DNA from: JABDQZ01 sp963801985
GTDB lineage: Bacteria > Pseudomonadota > Gammaproteobacteria > Chromatiales > Chromatiaceae
NCBI GenBank assembly: GCA_963801985.1
Contig: CAWDGV010000007.1
Location: forward strand, 328,838 to 392,837
Reading direction: 5' to 3'
Length of the DNA stretch: 64,000 nucleotides
Below are positions 49,049 through 58,203 of the stretch, in pieces. A program made the position numbers and the translations under genes. Below the pieces are notes generated by a model. It was not told the DNA's origin. It ran no database searches and saw only the letters and a program-made list of their open reading frames with translations. How positions within the stretch are numbered: the first letter of the stretch is position 1; each line of letters begins with the position of its first letter.

Positions 49049-49125
49049 TGGCGGAGTGGACGGGACTCGAACCCGCGACCCCCGGCGTGACAGGCCGGTA
49101 TTCTAACCAACTGAACTACCACTCC
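49049..49125 (-). tRNA. tRNA-Asp (GTC)
   Basis: 77 nt on the minus strand, begins GGAGTGGTAGTTCAGTTGG, GTC anticodon in CCTGTCACGC, T-loop GGTTCGAGTCC, encoded CCA at 49049-49051. The cloverleaf folds by eye without mismatch in the acceptor stem (GGAGTGG/CCACTCC). Confidence 0.96.
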
Positions 49126-49130
49126 TAATT

Positions 49131-49206
49131 TGGTGGGTGCTGAGGGGATCGAACCCCCGACCCTCGCCTTGTAAGGGCGATGCTCTCCCAGCTGAGCTAA
49201 GCACCC
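49131..49206 (-). tRNA. tRNA-Val (TAC)
   Basis: 76 nt on the minus strand, begins GGGTGCTTAGCTCAGCTGGG, TAC anticodon in CCTTACAAGG, T-loop GGTTCGATCCC, encoded CCA. Acceptor stem GGGTGCT/AGCACCC. Five nt before tRNA-Asp, 10 nt after the restored hupB stop. Confidence 0.97.
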
Positions 49207-49216
49207 CAAAGCCGCG

Positions 49217-49488
49217 CTAGTTTACAGCATCTTTCAAAGCCTTACCAGCTTTGAATGCAGGAATTTTGATGCTTTGATCTGGATTGTTTCACCAGTCTGG
49301 GGGTTTCTGCCCTGGCGTGCTGAACGTTCGCTTACCATGAAAGTACCAAAGCCAATCAATGAAACCTGGTCACCACTTTTCAAGGCTTCTGTTATTGCTG
49401 AAACTGCTGCATCAAATGCACGTCCAGCTGCTGCTTTGGAAATATCAGCAGAATCTGCCATTGCATCAATAAATTCCGTTTTATTCAT
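49217..49488 (-). CDS. hupB: DNA-binding protein HU-beta (one-base frameshift)
   Basis: Nucleoid protein, ~90 aa. The reading is normal from MNKTEFIDAMADSADISKAA to QIKASK, then goes off as FLHSKLVRL and stops at 49234. Adding one A in the four-A run (TTTT at 49264-49267 on the plus strand) restores IPAFKAGKALKDAVN, the conserved C-terminus, with a stop at 49217. Since HU is highly conserved and the tail is intact in the next frame, a homopolymer sequencing or assembly error is by far the likeliest cause. Confidence 0.93.
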
Positions 49489-49517
49489 TAACGTTCTCCC
49501 CTTCGGTTTTAAATGTA

Positions 49518-49534
49518 TCCGGATAAAATCCGGA
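49518..49534. repeat. Hairpin in the hupB leader
   Basis: TCCGGAT-AAA-ATCCGGA, perfect 7-bp arms, ~30 nt upstream of the hupB start in the 5' leader. Could control translation or mRNA stability; no T-run follows. Confidence 0.45.
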
Positions 49535-49583
49535 CTCTAATAATATCGCTATCTTGATGTGCTGTAACAACGAAGCGGCGCAC

Positions 49584-49613
49584 TTTATATCAAGTGCATT
49601 GTTTAGCTGTCAA
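49584..49613 (-). promoter_or_regulatory. sigma70 promoter of hupB
   Basis: Minus strand TTGACA (49608-49613), an 18-bp spacer, TATAAA (49584-49589), GC-rich discriminator GTGCGCCGC. Start near 49577, giving a ~90-nt leader with the hairpin above. Confidence 0.65.
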
Positions 49614-49671
49614 GCAACCAATAGCTATCTCGTAAAAATAATTTAGAATAATGCTAACTAAGCATCATTTC

Positions 49672-52098
49672 TTAATGACGCACAACGGTTCTTGCTTTTT
49701 TCCTGGTAGTTTTAGCTTTCTTCGTTGTTGCTGAAGCAGTCTTTCTTGGTTCAGGCAAATGCGTTAAGGCAATCTCAAGCACTTCATCAATCCATCTTAC
49801 CGGCTTGATAGAGAGATTTTGTTTAATGTTCTTGGGTATGTCAACCAGATCCCGTTCATTTTCTTTAGGAATGATCACAGTTTTTACACCACCGCGATGT
49901 GCAGCAAGCAATTTCTCTTTAAGACCACCAATCGGTAAGACTTCACCTCTCAGTGTAATTTCACCCGTCATGGCAACATCAGCTTTAACGGGTATTCCCG
50001 TCAAGGCAGAAACCAGACATGTACACATCCCAATACCGGCACTTGGACCGTCTTTGGGTGTTGCGCCTTCCGGCACATGAATATGTATATCATGAGTCTG
50101 ATTAAAGTCAGGATCCAGACCCAGCAAATCCGAGCGACTACGCACAACAGTCATTGCTGCCTGAATGGATTCTTTCATGACATCACCCAGTTGACCTGTC
50201 TGGCTAAGTCTGCCTTTACCAGGAACCAATGCGGCTTCAATACGTAACAACTCGCCACCAACCTCGGTCCAGGCCAGACCGGTTACCTGGCCAACCTGAT
50301 CGTAATCTTCAGTCTCACCATACCTGAAGCGCTTAACCCCAAGATATTTATCGAGTCCTTTAGATACCACACTCACAGCCGTTTTACGTGGCTTCAACAG
50401 GATATCCTTGACGACCTTACGGCAGATTTTAGCTACTTCGCGTTCAAGATTACGTACGCCCGCTTCACGCGTGTAATATCTGACGATATCCCTTAACACC
50501 GATTCATGGATTTTTAGCTCGTCATCTTTAATGCCGTGATTTTCCATCTGTTTGGGCACCAGGTAACGTTCGGCAATGTTAATTTTTTCATCCTCTGTAT
50601 AACCCGACAGACGGATCAATTCCATTCTATCCAGTAACGCAGGTGGAATATTAAGGGTATTGGCCGTAGCAACAAACATGATTTCCGACAAGTCAAAATC
50701 AACTTCAAGATAATGATCGTTGAACGTATGGTTCTGTTCGGGATCAAGTACCTCAAGTAAAGCAGACGCGGGATCACCACGAAAGTCCATTGCCATCTTA
50801 TCGATTTCATCTAGCAGAAACAGCGGATTACGGGTACCGGCCTTGCTCAGATTCTGTACGATCTTGCCTGGCATGGCACCAATATAGGTTCGACGGTGAC
50901 CACGTATTTCCGCTTCATCTCGCACGCCACCAAGTGCCATACGAATAAACTTACGATTGGTCGCCTTGGCAATGGAATGCCCCAGCGAAGTCTTACCAAC
51001 ACCAGGAGGACCCACCAGGCACAATATGGGGCCTTTGAGCTTGCGAACACGTTGCTGTACAGCAAGGTATTCAAGAATACGTTCCTTGACCTTGTCGAGA
51101 CCGTAGTGATCTGCCTCAAGCACTTCTTCAGCAGCATTAATATCATTGCGGATCTTGGTGCGCTTTTTCCAGGGAACACCGACAAGCGCATCGATATAAT
51201 TTCTTACCACGGTAGCTTCAGCTGACATGGGGGACATCAGCTTGAGTTTATTCAATTCAGCCACTGCCTTGGATTTGGCTTCCTTCGGCATACCGGCTTT
51301 TTCAATACGGGCAGTCAGCTCTTCGATTTCATTCGGAGCATCTTCCATTTCACCCAGTTCTTTCTGAATAGCCTTCATCTGCTCATTCAGATAATACTCA
51401 CGCTGATTTTTCTCCATCTGGCGTTTGACACGTCCGCGAATTCTTTTTTCCATCTGCAGAATGTCGTTTTCACCTTCCATCAACACCATCAGGTGTTCCA
51501 GGCGGTCACGTACATCAGACATTTCCAGAACATTCTGTTTCTCATCCAGCTGCAGCGACATGTGTGCTGCCATGGTATCAGCCAGACGGCCTGGATCATC
51601 AATACTGCTGAGAGAAGTCAGCACTTCCGGTGGCACTTTCTTATTCAGCTTAACGTACTGATCGAACAGGGTTGTTGCCGAACGCATCAGCACTTCACCT
51701 TCCCTGTCATCCAGTTCAAACTTATCTTCCAGGGTATCAATGGTTGCCGAGAAATAATCATCATTGGATGTAATGGACTTGATCTTGGCACGCGCACCGC
51801 CTTCAACAAGAACCTTTACTGTGCCATCGGGGAGTTTAAGTAACTGAAGAATGCTGGCAAGCGTTCCAATGTTATACATGTCGGCAATATCAGGCTCATC
51901 AACTTCAGCGCTCTTCTGGGCTACCAGCAAAATCTGTTTACTGTCCTGCATGACGGCATCCAGTGCTTTGATGGATTTATCACGGCCGACAAAAAGCGGA
52001 ATCACCATATGTGGATATACAACGACATCACGAAGTGGCAACACAGGAATGACTGCATCTGGATCTAGGGCAATTGTATTGTTTTCATCTTTTGACAT
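49672..52098 (-). CDS. lon: ATP-dependent protease Lon
   Basis: Cytosolic AAA+ protease for damaged and regulatory proteins. 808 aa from the ATG at 52098, whose AGGAC ribosome-binding site lies inside the longer reading from 52113. LON N-terminal domain (VIPVLPLRDVVVYPHMVIPL), Walker A GPPGVGKTSLGHS near 360, catalytic serine in KDGPSAGIG near 680. The C-terminus ends with a lysine/arginine-rich tail (ATTKKAKTTRKKARTVVRH) that E. coli Lon lacks. Confidence 0.97.
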   Translation of the reverse strand: MSKDENNTIALDPDAVIPVLPLRDVVVYPHMVIPLFVGRDKSIKALDAVMQDSKQILLVAQKSAEVDEPDIADMYNIGTLASILQLLKLPDGTVKVLVEGGARAKIKSITSNDDYFSATIDTLEDKFELDDREGEVLMRSATTLFDQYVKLNKKVPPEVLTSLSSIDDPGRLADTMAAHMSLQLDEKQNVLEMSDVRDRLEHLMVLMEGENDILQMEKRIRGRVKRQMEKNQREYYLNEQMKAIQKELGEMEDAPNEIEELTARIEKAGMPKEAKSKAVAELNKLKLMSPMSAEATVVRNYIDALVGVPWKKRTKIRNDINAAEEVLEADHYGLDKVKERILEYLAVQQRVRKLKGPILCLVGPPGVGKTSLGHSIAKATNRKFIRMALGGVRDEAEIRGHRRTYIGAMPGKIVQNLSKAGTRNPLFLLDEIDKMAMDFRGDPASALLEVLDPEQNHTFNDHYLEVDFDLSEIMFVATANTLNIPPALLDRMELIRLSGYTEDEKINIAERYLVPKQMENHGIKDDELKIHESVLRDIVRYYTREAGVRNLEREVAKICRKVVKDILLKPRKTAVSVVSKGLDKYLGVKRFRYGETEDYDQVGQVTGLAWTEVGGELLRIEAALVPGKGRLSQTGQLGDVMKESIQAAMTVVRSRSDLLGLDPDFNQTHDIHIHVPEGATPKDGPSAGIGMCTCLVSALTGIPVKADVAMTGEITLRGEVLPIGGLKEKLLAAHRGGVKTVIIPKENERDLVDIPKNIKQNLSIKPVRWIDEVLEIALTHLPEPRKTASATTKKAKTTRKKARTVVRH

Positions 52099-52115
52099 TT
52101 GGGATGTCCTCATTG

Positions 52116-52138
52116 TGGCTGAAACAACGTTTCAGCCA
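52116..52138. promoter_or_regulatory. Perfect hairpin just upstream of lon
   Basis: TGGCTGAAAC-AAC-GTTTCAGCCA: 10-bp arms and a 3-nt loop, directly before the lon ribosome-binding region. May be an operator or an mRNA structure (thermosensor-like) hindering translation. Confidence 0.5.
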
Positions 52139-52163
52139 GGAACTATCTATATGGTATCGGGAT

Positions 52164-52182
52164 ACAGGCTGTTACAGCCTGT
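52164..52182. repeat. Second perfect palindrome upstream of lon
   Basis: ACAGGCTG-TTA-CAGCCTGT, 8-bp arms. Lies between the candidate heat-shock promoter and the first hairpin, so in the transcribed lon leader. Confidence 0.5.
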
Positions 52183-52200
52183 TTTATCGGCTGGAAAATA

Positions 52201-52229
52201 ATAATGGTGATGAAAATCTATTTTTCAAT
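52201..52229 (-). promoter_or_regulatory. Candidate sigma32 heat-shock promoter of lon
   Basis: Minus strand ATTGAAA (52223-52229), 13 bp, CACCATTAT (52201-52209), close to the sigma32 pattern CTTGAAA-N11-16-CCCCATNT. lon is a classic heat-shock gene. It overlaps an AT-rich inverted repeat (52217-52240) that may end clpX transcripts. Confidence 0.45.
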
Positions 52230-52250
52230 AGAAATAGATATAAAACCGGA

Positions 52251-53531
52251 TTATTTCTCAGAAGCCTGTAATTGTTTCTTTTCTCCACCATCAAAAATAA
52301 TCAGTGGATCAGTCTCTCCATTTATCACGGCTTCATCAAGAACGACCTTACTTACATTATCCATTGAGGGAAGATCGTACATGGTGTCCAGCAGGACTTT
52401 TTCAAGGATGGTCCGTAAACCCCTTGCGCCTGTTTTGCGCTCCATGGCCTTTTGGGCAATAGCCGACAGCGCATCCTGTCTAATTTCAAGCTCGCTGCCT
52501 TCCATTTCAAACAGGCGGCTATACTGCTTGGTCAGTGCATTTTTGGGCTCAGTCAGAATTCTGATCAGCGCTTCTTCATCAAGCTCTTCAAGTGTTGCAA
52601 CTACTGGCAGACGACCAACAAATTCAGGAATCAAACCATACTTGATCAAATCTTCGGGTTCGACTGTCAGTAACACTTCACCCAGATTCCTGGTTTCATC
52701 CTTGCTTTTGACATTGGCAGAAAAACCAATACCGCCTTTTTCCGAGCGGTCCTTGATCACTTTATCAAGACCGGCAAAAGCACCGCCAACAATAAACAGG
52801 ATATTGGAGGTATCAACCTGTAAAAACTCCTGCTGTGGATGTTTGCGACCACCCTGGGGTGGCACAGAAGCAACCGTGCCTTCGATCAGTTTCAACAGGG
52901 CCTGCTGTACACCTTCACCCGAGACATCACGGGTAATGGAAGGATTGTCTGACTTTCTGGAAATCTTGTCGATTTCGTCAATATAAACAATACCTGTCTG
53001 CGCTTTCTCAACATCATAATCACATTTTTGCAGCAGCTTCTGGATAATATTCTCAACATCCTCACCGACATAACCGGCCTCGGTCAGAGTGGTTGCATCT
53101 GTAATGGTAAAAGGGACATTGAGCATTCTTGCCAAAGTTTCAGCAAGCAAGGTTTTACCCGATCCGGTAGGGCCGATCAGCAGGATATTGCTTTTGGAAA
53201 TCTCGACATCATCCTTGCCTGTTTTCATCTCCAGTCGCTTGTAATGATTGTAAACAGCAACAGATAAAACTTTTTTCGCTTCTGCCTGGCCAATAACGTA
53301 TTCATCAAGGTGTCCGTTTATTTCATGCGGCTTCGGCAGCGACGTGGAGGTCTCTCCCGCACCTTCATGCATTTCTTCACGAATAATATCGTTACAGAGT
53401 TCGACACATTCATCACAGATAAAAACAGATGGTCCTGCAATCAGTTTTCTGACTTCGTGCTGGCTTTTTCCACAGAACGAGCAGTAAAGCAATTTTCCAT
53501 CTTCGCTCTTACCTGACTTGTCTTCACTCAT
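52251..53531 (-). CDS. clpX: ClpX unfoldase
   Basis: AAA+ unfoldase partner of ClpP. 426 aa: N-terminal zinc-binding domain (C17, C20, C39, C42), Walker A GPTGSGKTLLAE (~120), IGF loop for ClpP docking in GGIGFSANV, sensor 2 TGARGLRTILE. Downstream of clpP with an unusually long 391-bp gap and therefore probably an own promoter. Confidence 0.97.
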   Translation of the reverse strand: MSEDKSGKSEDGKLLYCSFCGKSQHEVRKLIAGPSVFICDECVELCNDIIREEMHEGAGETSTSLPKPHEINGHLDEYVIGQAEAKKVLSVAVYNHYKRLEMKTGKDDVEISKSNILLIGPTGSGKTLLAETLARMLNVPFTITDATTLTEAGYVGEDVENIIQKLLQKCDYDVEKAQTGIVYIDEIDKISRKSDNPSITRDVSGEGVQQALLKLIEGTVASVPPQGGRKHPQQEFLQVDTSNILFIVGGAFAGLDKVIKDRSEKGGIGFSANVKSKDETRNLGEVLLTVEPEDLIKYGLIPEFVGRLPVVATLEELDEEALIRILTEPKNALTKQYSRLFEMEGSELEIRQDALSAIAQKAMERKTGARGLRTILEKVLLDTMYDLPSMDNVSKVVLDEAVINGETDPLIIFDGGEKKQLQASEK

Positions 53532-53922
53532 AGTGTTTCCTCATGCGTTCTCCCATATATCAGGAGTTCGACTGGTTTCGTAAAATCTTTAGTTAATAAT
53601 ATCGAATATTAAGGGCTCTGCAAGCCACAATAACCAGATTAATTTGTAATGGAATTATTATCTTGAATTAATGCCCGACAGGCATATAGGCCCCAGATGC
53701 AATGTTTCCGGAAAGCTTTAAAAAGCGCCCGCTTGATCTGGAGACTGGAAAAAACATGTGGAGTTTCAACGGTTTCTAGAAAAATCCTGATGAAAAAAAC
53801 TTAAAAGGCTGAAGAAATAATTTCGCCCCAATGGTCCAGGTAAACATAATTAAAGTGAATAAAAAGGGGTTTGCAAACTGCGAAACCCCTCTGACATGAT
53901 CATGAAAGAAGAAAAAACAGGG
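53532..53922. other. clpX-clpP intergenic gap
   Basis: No gene found on either strand. AT-rich, holds the clpP terminator at its left-hand clpP end, a short palindrome ATGCC-CGACA-GGCAT (53671-53685) and presumably the clpX promoter. No convincing -35/-10 pair was found by eye. Confidence 0.5.
53858..53890 (-). terminator. Terminator after clpP
   Basis: Minus strand AGGGGTTT / AAACCCCT with a ~10-nt loop followed by TTTTTATT. Separates clpP from clpX. Confidence 0.85.
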
Positions 53923-54549
53923 TTATTCGCTGGTAGGCCGGGCTTCCAGCATCTCGTCAATCAAGCCGTATTCAACCGCATCCTGGGCACTCATGAAGTT
54001 ATCACGGTCGGTATCTTTTTCGATTTGCTCCAGCGGCTGACCAGTATGCTTGGCTAAAACCAGGTTCAACTTCTCTCGAATCAGCATAATTTCTTTTGCA
54101 TGAATTTCAATATCTGACGCCTGCCCCTGGAATCCACCAAGAGGCTGGTGAATCATGACCCGGGAATGCGGCAAGCAATAGCGTTTACCGTTTTCACCAC
54201 CAGCCAGCAATAACGCCCCCATACTGGCAGCCTGGCCAATGCACATGGTGCTGACATTGGAACGGATAAACTGCATTGTGTCATAGATCGCCATACCGGC
54301 AGTGACAGACCCACCAGGTGAATTGATATAAAGATGGATATCCTTATCAGGATTTTCGGATTCGAGAAACAGCAGCTGCGCCACAATCAGGTTGGCCATG
54401 TGATCTTCAATCGGACCTACAACAAAAATAACTCTCTCTTTAAGAAGTCGTGAATAAATATCATATGCCCGCTCTCCGCGTGCAGACTGCTCGATGACCA
54501 TTGGAACCATGCCCAAATTCTTCACATCCATCTTGTTCACGTCCATCAT
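53923..54549 (-). CDS. clpP: ATP-dependent Clp protease proteolytic subunit
   Basis: 208 aa serine protease; triad S109 (GQAASMGA), H134 (MIHQPLGG), D183 (DTDRDNF). A methionine at residue 14 may be the real start of the mature chain; the upstream residues are processed in E. coli. 51 nt after tig. Confidence 0.97.
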   Translation of the reverse strand: MMDVNKMDVKNLGMVPMVIEQSARGERAYDIYSRLLKERVIFVVGPIEDHMANLIVAQLLFLESENPDKDIHLYINSPGGSVTAGMAIYDTMQFIRSNVSTMCIGQAASMGALLLAGGENGKRYCLPHSRVMIHQPLGGFQGQASDIEIHAKEIMLIREKLNLVLAKHTGQPLEQIEKDTDRDNFMSAQDAVEYGLIDEMLEARPTSE

Positions 54550-54600
54550 TTTCAGTTCCTGAGTTTGCTGTTTAAACCGTTAGTCAGTTTGCTTGCCTGA

Positions 54601-55893
54601 TTAGTTCATCAGTTCGTCAAAAGACTGGTTCTTTTCTGTTACCTTAACCTGTCCCAGCACCCAGTCAACCACTGCATCTTCAAGGACAAGATTTTCAAGC
54701 GATGCTTTCTGTTGAGGGTTATTCATGTAGTACTCAACCACTTCTTCAGGACTTTCATAGGAAGCAGCAAAACGTTCGATCGTTTCACGCACCTTGTCAT
54801 CATCAGCTTTCAATTCCTGAGCTGAAATAATCTCGCCGACAATCATGCCAAGCTTGACACGTCTTGCAGCCTGGCTTTCAAAAATACTGGCTGGCAGATC
54901 AATTGAGCTTGCCTGACCACGGGCCTGCATATCATTTTTTGCCTGCTCTTTCATGCGTTCCGCTTCCTGCATCACCATTGCTGAAGGCACATCAAAATCA
55001 TGCTTCTCGACCAGGGCATCCATTACCCTTTCTTTAAGCAGGGCATTGACCTTCTGCTCAAGCTCGTTGTTCATATTCTTTTTAACTTCTTCTCGCAGGT
55101 CATCAGCATTTCCCGACTCAACCCCGAGTGTTTTTACAAATTCTTCATCAATTTCTGGCAATACCGGCTCTGAAACAGCGTTTACCGTGACATCAAAAGT
55201 CACGTCCTTTCCTGCCAGCTGTTCGGCATGATATTCATCAGGGAATTTCAGCTCGAGGGTTCTTTGATCACCTTTGGAGGCACCAAGCAGGCCTGCTTCA
55301 AAACCATCGATCATTGCACCGGAACCTAAAACCAGGGGTGCATTATCAGCTGAACCACCTTCAAAAATTTCACCATCCATCATGCCCTTGAAATTGATGT
55401 CAAGCTTGTCGTCATTTTGCGAAGCTCTATCAACCTCGTTCCAGGTCGTACGCTGTTTTTTCAGCTTATCAAACATGGCGTCAATATCAGCCTCGGTAAC
55501 TTCACTAACAGGTTTTTCAACTTCTGCATCAGACAGGTCAGCAACGCTCACCGTTGGGATCACTTCAAAACTGGCAACATAGGAAAAACCACCTTCTCCA
55601 GTTTCATCTTTTATCTCAATTGAAGGTTCACCAGCAGGTGACAGTTTTTCCTGCACTGCAGCTTCATAAAAAGTTGACTGTATAATATCCCCGTAAACTT
55701 CCTGCCTTGCCTGCTTGCCAAAACGCTGCTTGATAACACGCATTGGCACCTTTCCAGGCCTGAAGCCATCAAGACGTACCTGGCGAGAAAGCTCCTTCAA
55801 GCGTTTCTCAACTTTCTCACTTACATTCTCGGCAGGAACTTCAATGGTTAATTTACGTTCCAGGCCTTCACCTGACTCGACAGATACTTGCAT
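54601..55893 (-). CDS. tig: Trigger factor
   Basis: Ribosome-bound chaperone and prolyl isomerase. 430 aa: ribosome-binding signature in DGFRPGKVPMRVIKQRFG (~42-59), FKBP domain ~160-245 (QNDDKLDINFKGMMDGEIFE), helical C-terminal arms. First gene of the tig-clpP-clpX-lon-hupB series. Leader contains a GC-rich hairpin (CCGGGC…CCCGG near 55955-55971). Confidence 0.97.
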   Translation of the reverse strand: MQVSVESGEGLERKLTIEVPAENVSEKVEKRLKELSRQVRLDGFRPGKVPMRVIKQRFGKQARQEVYGDIIQSTFYEAAVQEKLSPAGEPSIEIKDETGEGGFSYVASFEVIPTVSVADLSDAEVEKPVSEVTEADIDAMFDKLKKQRTTWNEVDRASQNDDKLDINFKGMMDGEIFEGGSADNAPLVLGSGAMIDGFEAGLLGASKGDQRTLELKFPDEYHAEQLAGKDVTFDVTVNAVSEPVLPEIDEEFVKTLGVESGNADDLREEVKKNMNNELEQKVNALLKERVMDALVEKHDFDVPSAMVMQEAERMKEQAKNDMQARGQASSIDLPASIFESQAARRVKLGMIVGEIISAQELKADDDKVRETIERFAASYESPEEVVEYYMNNPQQKASLENLVLEDAVVDWVLGQVKVTEKNQSFDELMN

Positions 55894-56078
55894 ACAAACC
55901 TCTGGGGCTCACTGTCCCCGACTAACTTTTAATATAGATACAGGAAATAAAATTCCGGGCTTTTAACCCGGGCGAAACATCAGTTTTTCTAGGCGGCGCA
56001 AATTACCATAAATTTGCAGATATGACGACTATTTATCTTACCTGTCGCCGAAATGGACAGAAAACACCGAGATAAATC

Positions 56079-56106
56079 TGGATTTTAAAACGCATCTCAT
56101 TATAAT
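56079..56106 (+). promoter_or_regulatory. Candidate promoter of tRNA-Leu
   Basis: TGGATT (56079-56084), 16-bp spacer, TATAAT (56101-56106), then the GC-rich discriminator CGGCTCGC. The -10 is perfect, the -35 weak. Confidence 0.5.
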
Positions 56107-56116
56107 ATCGGCTCGC

Positions 56117-56200
<84 letters not shown>

Positions 56201-56252
56201 TTTTTTGATTCATTATGATCTAGCCTGCTGTTTCTCCACTTCCATGAAACAA

Positions 56253-57128
56253 TCAGGCAGCATTTTCCAGCCGGCTTAGAGAAATTACAGGGTAATCCGC
56301 CTGCTCAACAAAAACCTGCTGCATGGTATCCCACTGAAAATCTTCAAGCAGCTTGTCCAGCCTTTTTTCCATTCGCTGTAAATTCAGGTAATGCCTGAAC
56401 GCAGTTTTTGCCGGAATGTTTTTTTGCCTCGGCTGTTCCGGATCAATCTCCCAGGGATGGAAATAAAAAATACCTGGCAGTTTGTCTTTTTCATTTACTC
56501 GCTTCAGACCCGCCTTAAAAAGCTGGTAGGGCATCAGCCTGAACCAGCCTCCACCAGAACAGGGAAAATTTTTCCCCGATAGATTAACCGTAGTAAGTGG
56601 TATCTCAATAATTGAGGTATCTGCCACGATAAAGGGCGTTCTGGGTGCATCCGGAATTCCGTACAAATCATGCCTGATAGGAAAAATACTGGAACTGTAT
56701 TGATAGCCTGCCCGGGCAAGGTTTTCATAAACCCATAAAGTCTGTTTGGTTACTGAGTAACTGGCGGCACGATATCCATTCACTGATTGCCCGGAAATAT
56801 CCTGCAGCAATTTACGGGTACGATCGATGTCCTCAAAAAAGCTGGCAGGATCAGAATTTGGCACACGAATATGTGACCAGCCATGGCTGGCGACTTCATG
56901 TCCCGCAGCAACCACATCCCTGACAACCTGGGGAAAACGTTCAGCAACCCAGCCGAGGGTAAAAAAAGTTGCCTTGGTATCATGCCTGGCAAACAAAGCC
57001 AGAATTTTTTCCATGTTCTGAGGAATACGACAGGCAATCTTGTCCCAATCATTTTGGTCAATGATATTTTCAAATGCCGAGACCTGAAAATAGTCTTCAA
57101 CATCGACAGTCATGGCATTTTTAATCAT
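56253..57128 (-). CDS. XrtA/PEP-CTERM-locus polysaccharide deacetylase
   Basis: 291 aa NodB-type deacetylase: MTVDVEDYFQVSAFE (metal aspartates), TFFTLGWVAERFP, HEVASHGWSH (metal histidines), YRAASYSVTK and FPCSGGGWFRLMPY, the last typical of the PEP-CTERM subfamily with its DUF3473 tail. Acts on exopolysaccharide during export. Last gene of the XrtA operon seen here. Confidence 0.92.
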   Translation of the reverse strand: MIKNAMTVDVEDYFQVSAFENIIDQNDWDKIACRIPQNMEKILALFARHDTKATFFTLGWVAERFPQVVRDVVAAGHEVASHGWSHIRVPNSDPASFFEDIDRTRKLLQDISGQSVNGYRAASYSVTKQTLWVYENLARAGYQYSSSIFPIRHDLYGIPDAPRTPFIVADTSIIEIPLTTVNLSGKNFPCSGGGWFRLMPYQLFKAGLKRVNEKDKLPGIFYFHPWEIDPEQPRQKNIPAKTAFRHYLNLQRMEKRLDKLLEDFQWDTMQQVFVEQADYPVISLSRLENAA

Positions 57129-57157
57129 GATGGGTTATTAGGCGTGTCAAAGAAGTA

Positions 57158-58201
57158 TCAGTCAGACAACATAGAGCCATCATCATCAAACAGCGCCGCT
57201 CGCAGAAGGTTTTTGTTTCTGACAATAGTCCGCCTAAGGTCTTTAACCTCGGACTCAAGCTGGTTAACACGATTCATCAATTCGAGTGCAACAGCTGCAG
57301 GCACTCCACTATCCGTATTACTTTTTTGTTGGGCAAATTGCGTGGTTGCCAACGCTGCAGCAACCTGGATTTCATCTTCCTTGGTAACGCCCAGCTCAGA
57401 TGATATTTCTGCTGCCACGGTATCGACTTCTTTGCCTCCAAACTGATGCAGCTGTTCCAGTGCACCGTATAACATTAAACGCTCAGCCAGGCGATTTATC
57501 CTTCTTGGCACCCCCGCAGTAGCCGTATGAATACGGTCAAAAGCATCTTTCCCGATCAGGGGGTCATCTTTCCAGCCAGCCTGGGTCAGGCGATAAGTCA
57601 CGTATTGTTCAGTTTCTTCGCGTTCGAGTGGTTGCAAATGATAACCCGCAATAATGCGTTGCCTGAACTGTTCCATGCCAGCCGATTGTAATTTGTGCTT
57701 CAGCTGAACCTGCCCCAGCAGGAAACTCTGCAACAGCGCACCTTCCTCATCATGGTAGTTAGACAACATGCGTAACTCTTCAAGACTTTCTTCTGGCAGG
57801 TTCTGCGCTTCGTCAACAACCAATAGCAGGCGTTTACCCTGCTGCCTTTTCTGATGAAGGTATTCTTCCAGGGAAGATAATAGTTCGGCTTTTGATTTGT
57901 TTGCCGTACTCAGATCAAAAGCATCAGCCACAGCCATAATCAGATCATCTGATCTTAATTGGGTTGATAAAAGCTCAACTGCAACTATTGTGTCCTGATC
58001 GAGTTCCTTAAACAGGTTTCTCAGCAGCATCGTTTTACCGGTACCAATACCGCCGGTAATAACAATAAAACCTTCACCCTGGCCAAGTCCGTATCGCAGG
58101 TAAGCCATCGCACGATTATGGCCTTTACTGCTGAAATAAAAGCGCGCATCCGGGGTTAGCTGGAAAGGCTTATCTTTAAGCTTGTAATAATCTTCATACA
58201 T
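57158..58201 (-). CDS. XrtA/PEP-CTERM-locus AAA ATPase
   Basis: 347 aa ExeA-like ATPase. N-terminus YEDYYKLKDKPFQLTPDARF and FYFSSKGHNRAMAYLRYGL, Walker A GGIGTGKTM (50-58), Walker B LLLVVDEAQNL, then a predicted coiled segment (LELMNRVNQLESEVKDLRRT) near the end. Found in nearly all XrtA exopolysaccharide loci between the outer-membrane protein and the deacetylase. Confidence 0.93.
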   Translation of the reverse strand: MYEDYYKLKDKPFQLTPDARFYFSSKGHNRAMAYLRYGLGQGEGFIVITGGIGTGKTMLLRNLFKELDQDTIVAVELLSTQLRSDDLIMAVADAFDLSTANKSKAELLSSLEEYLHQKRQQGKRLLLVVDEAQNLPEESLEELRMLSNYHDEEGALLQSFLLGQVQLKHKLQSAGMEQFRQRIIAGYHLQPLEREETEQYVTYRLTQAGWKDDPLIGKDAFDRIHTATAGVPRRINRLAERLMLYGALEQLHQFGGKEVDTVAAEISSELGVTKEDEIQVAAALATTQFAQQKSNTDSGVPAAVALELMNRVNQLESEVKDLRRTIVRNKNLLRAALFDDDGSMLSD

Positions 58202-58203
58202 AA

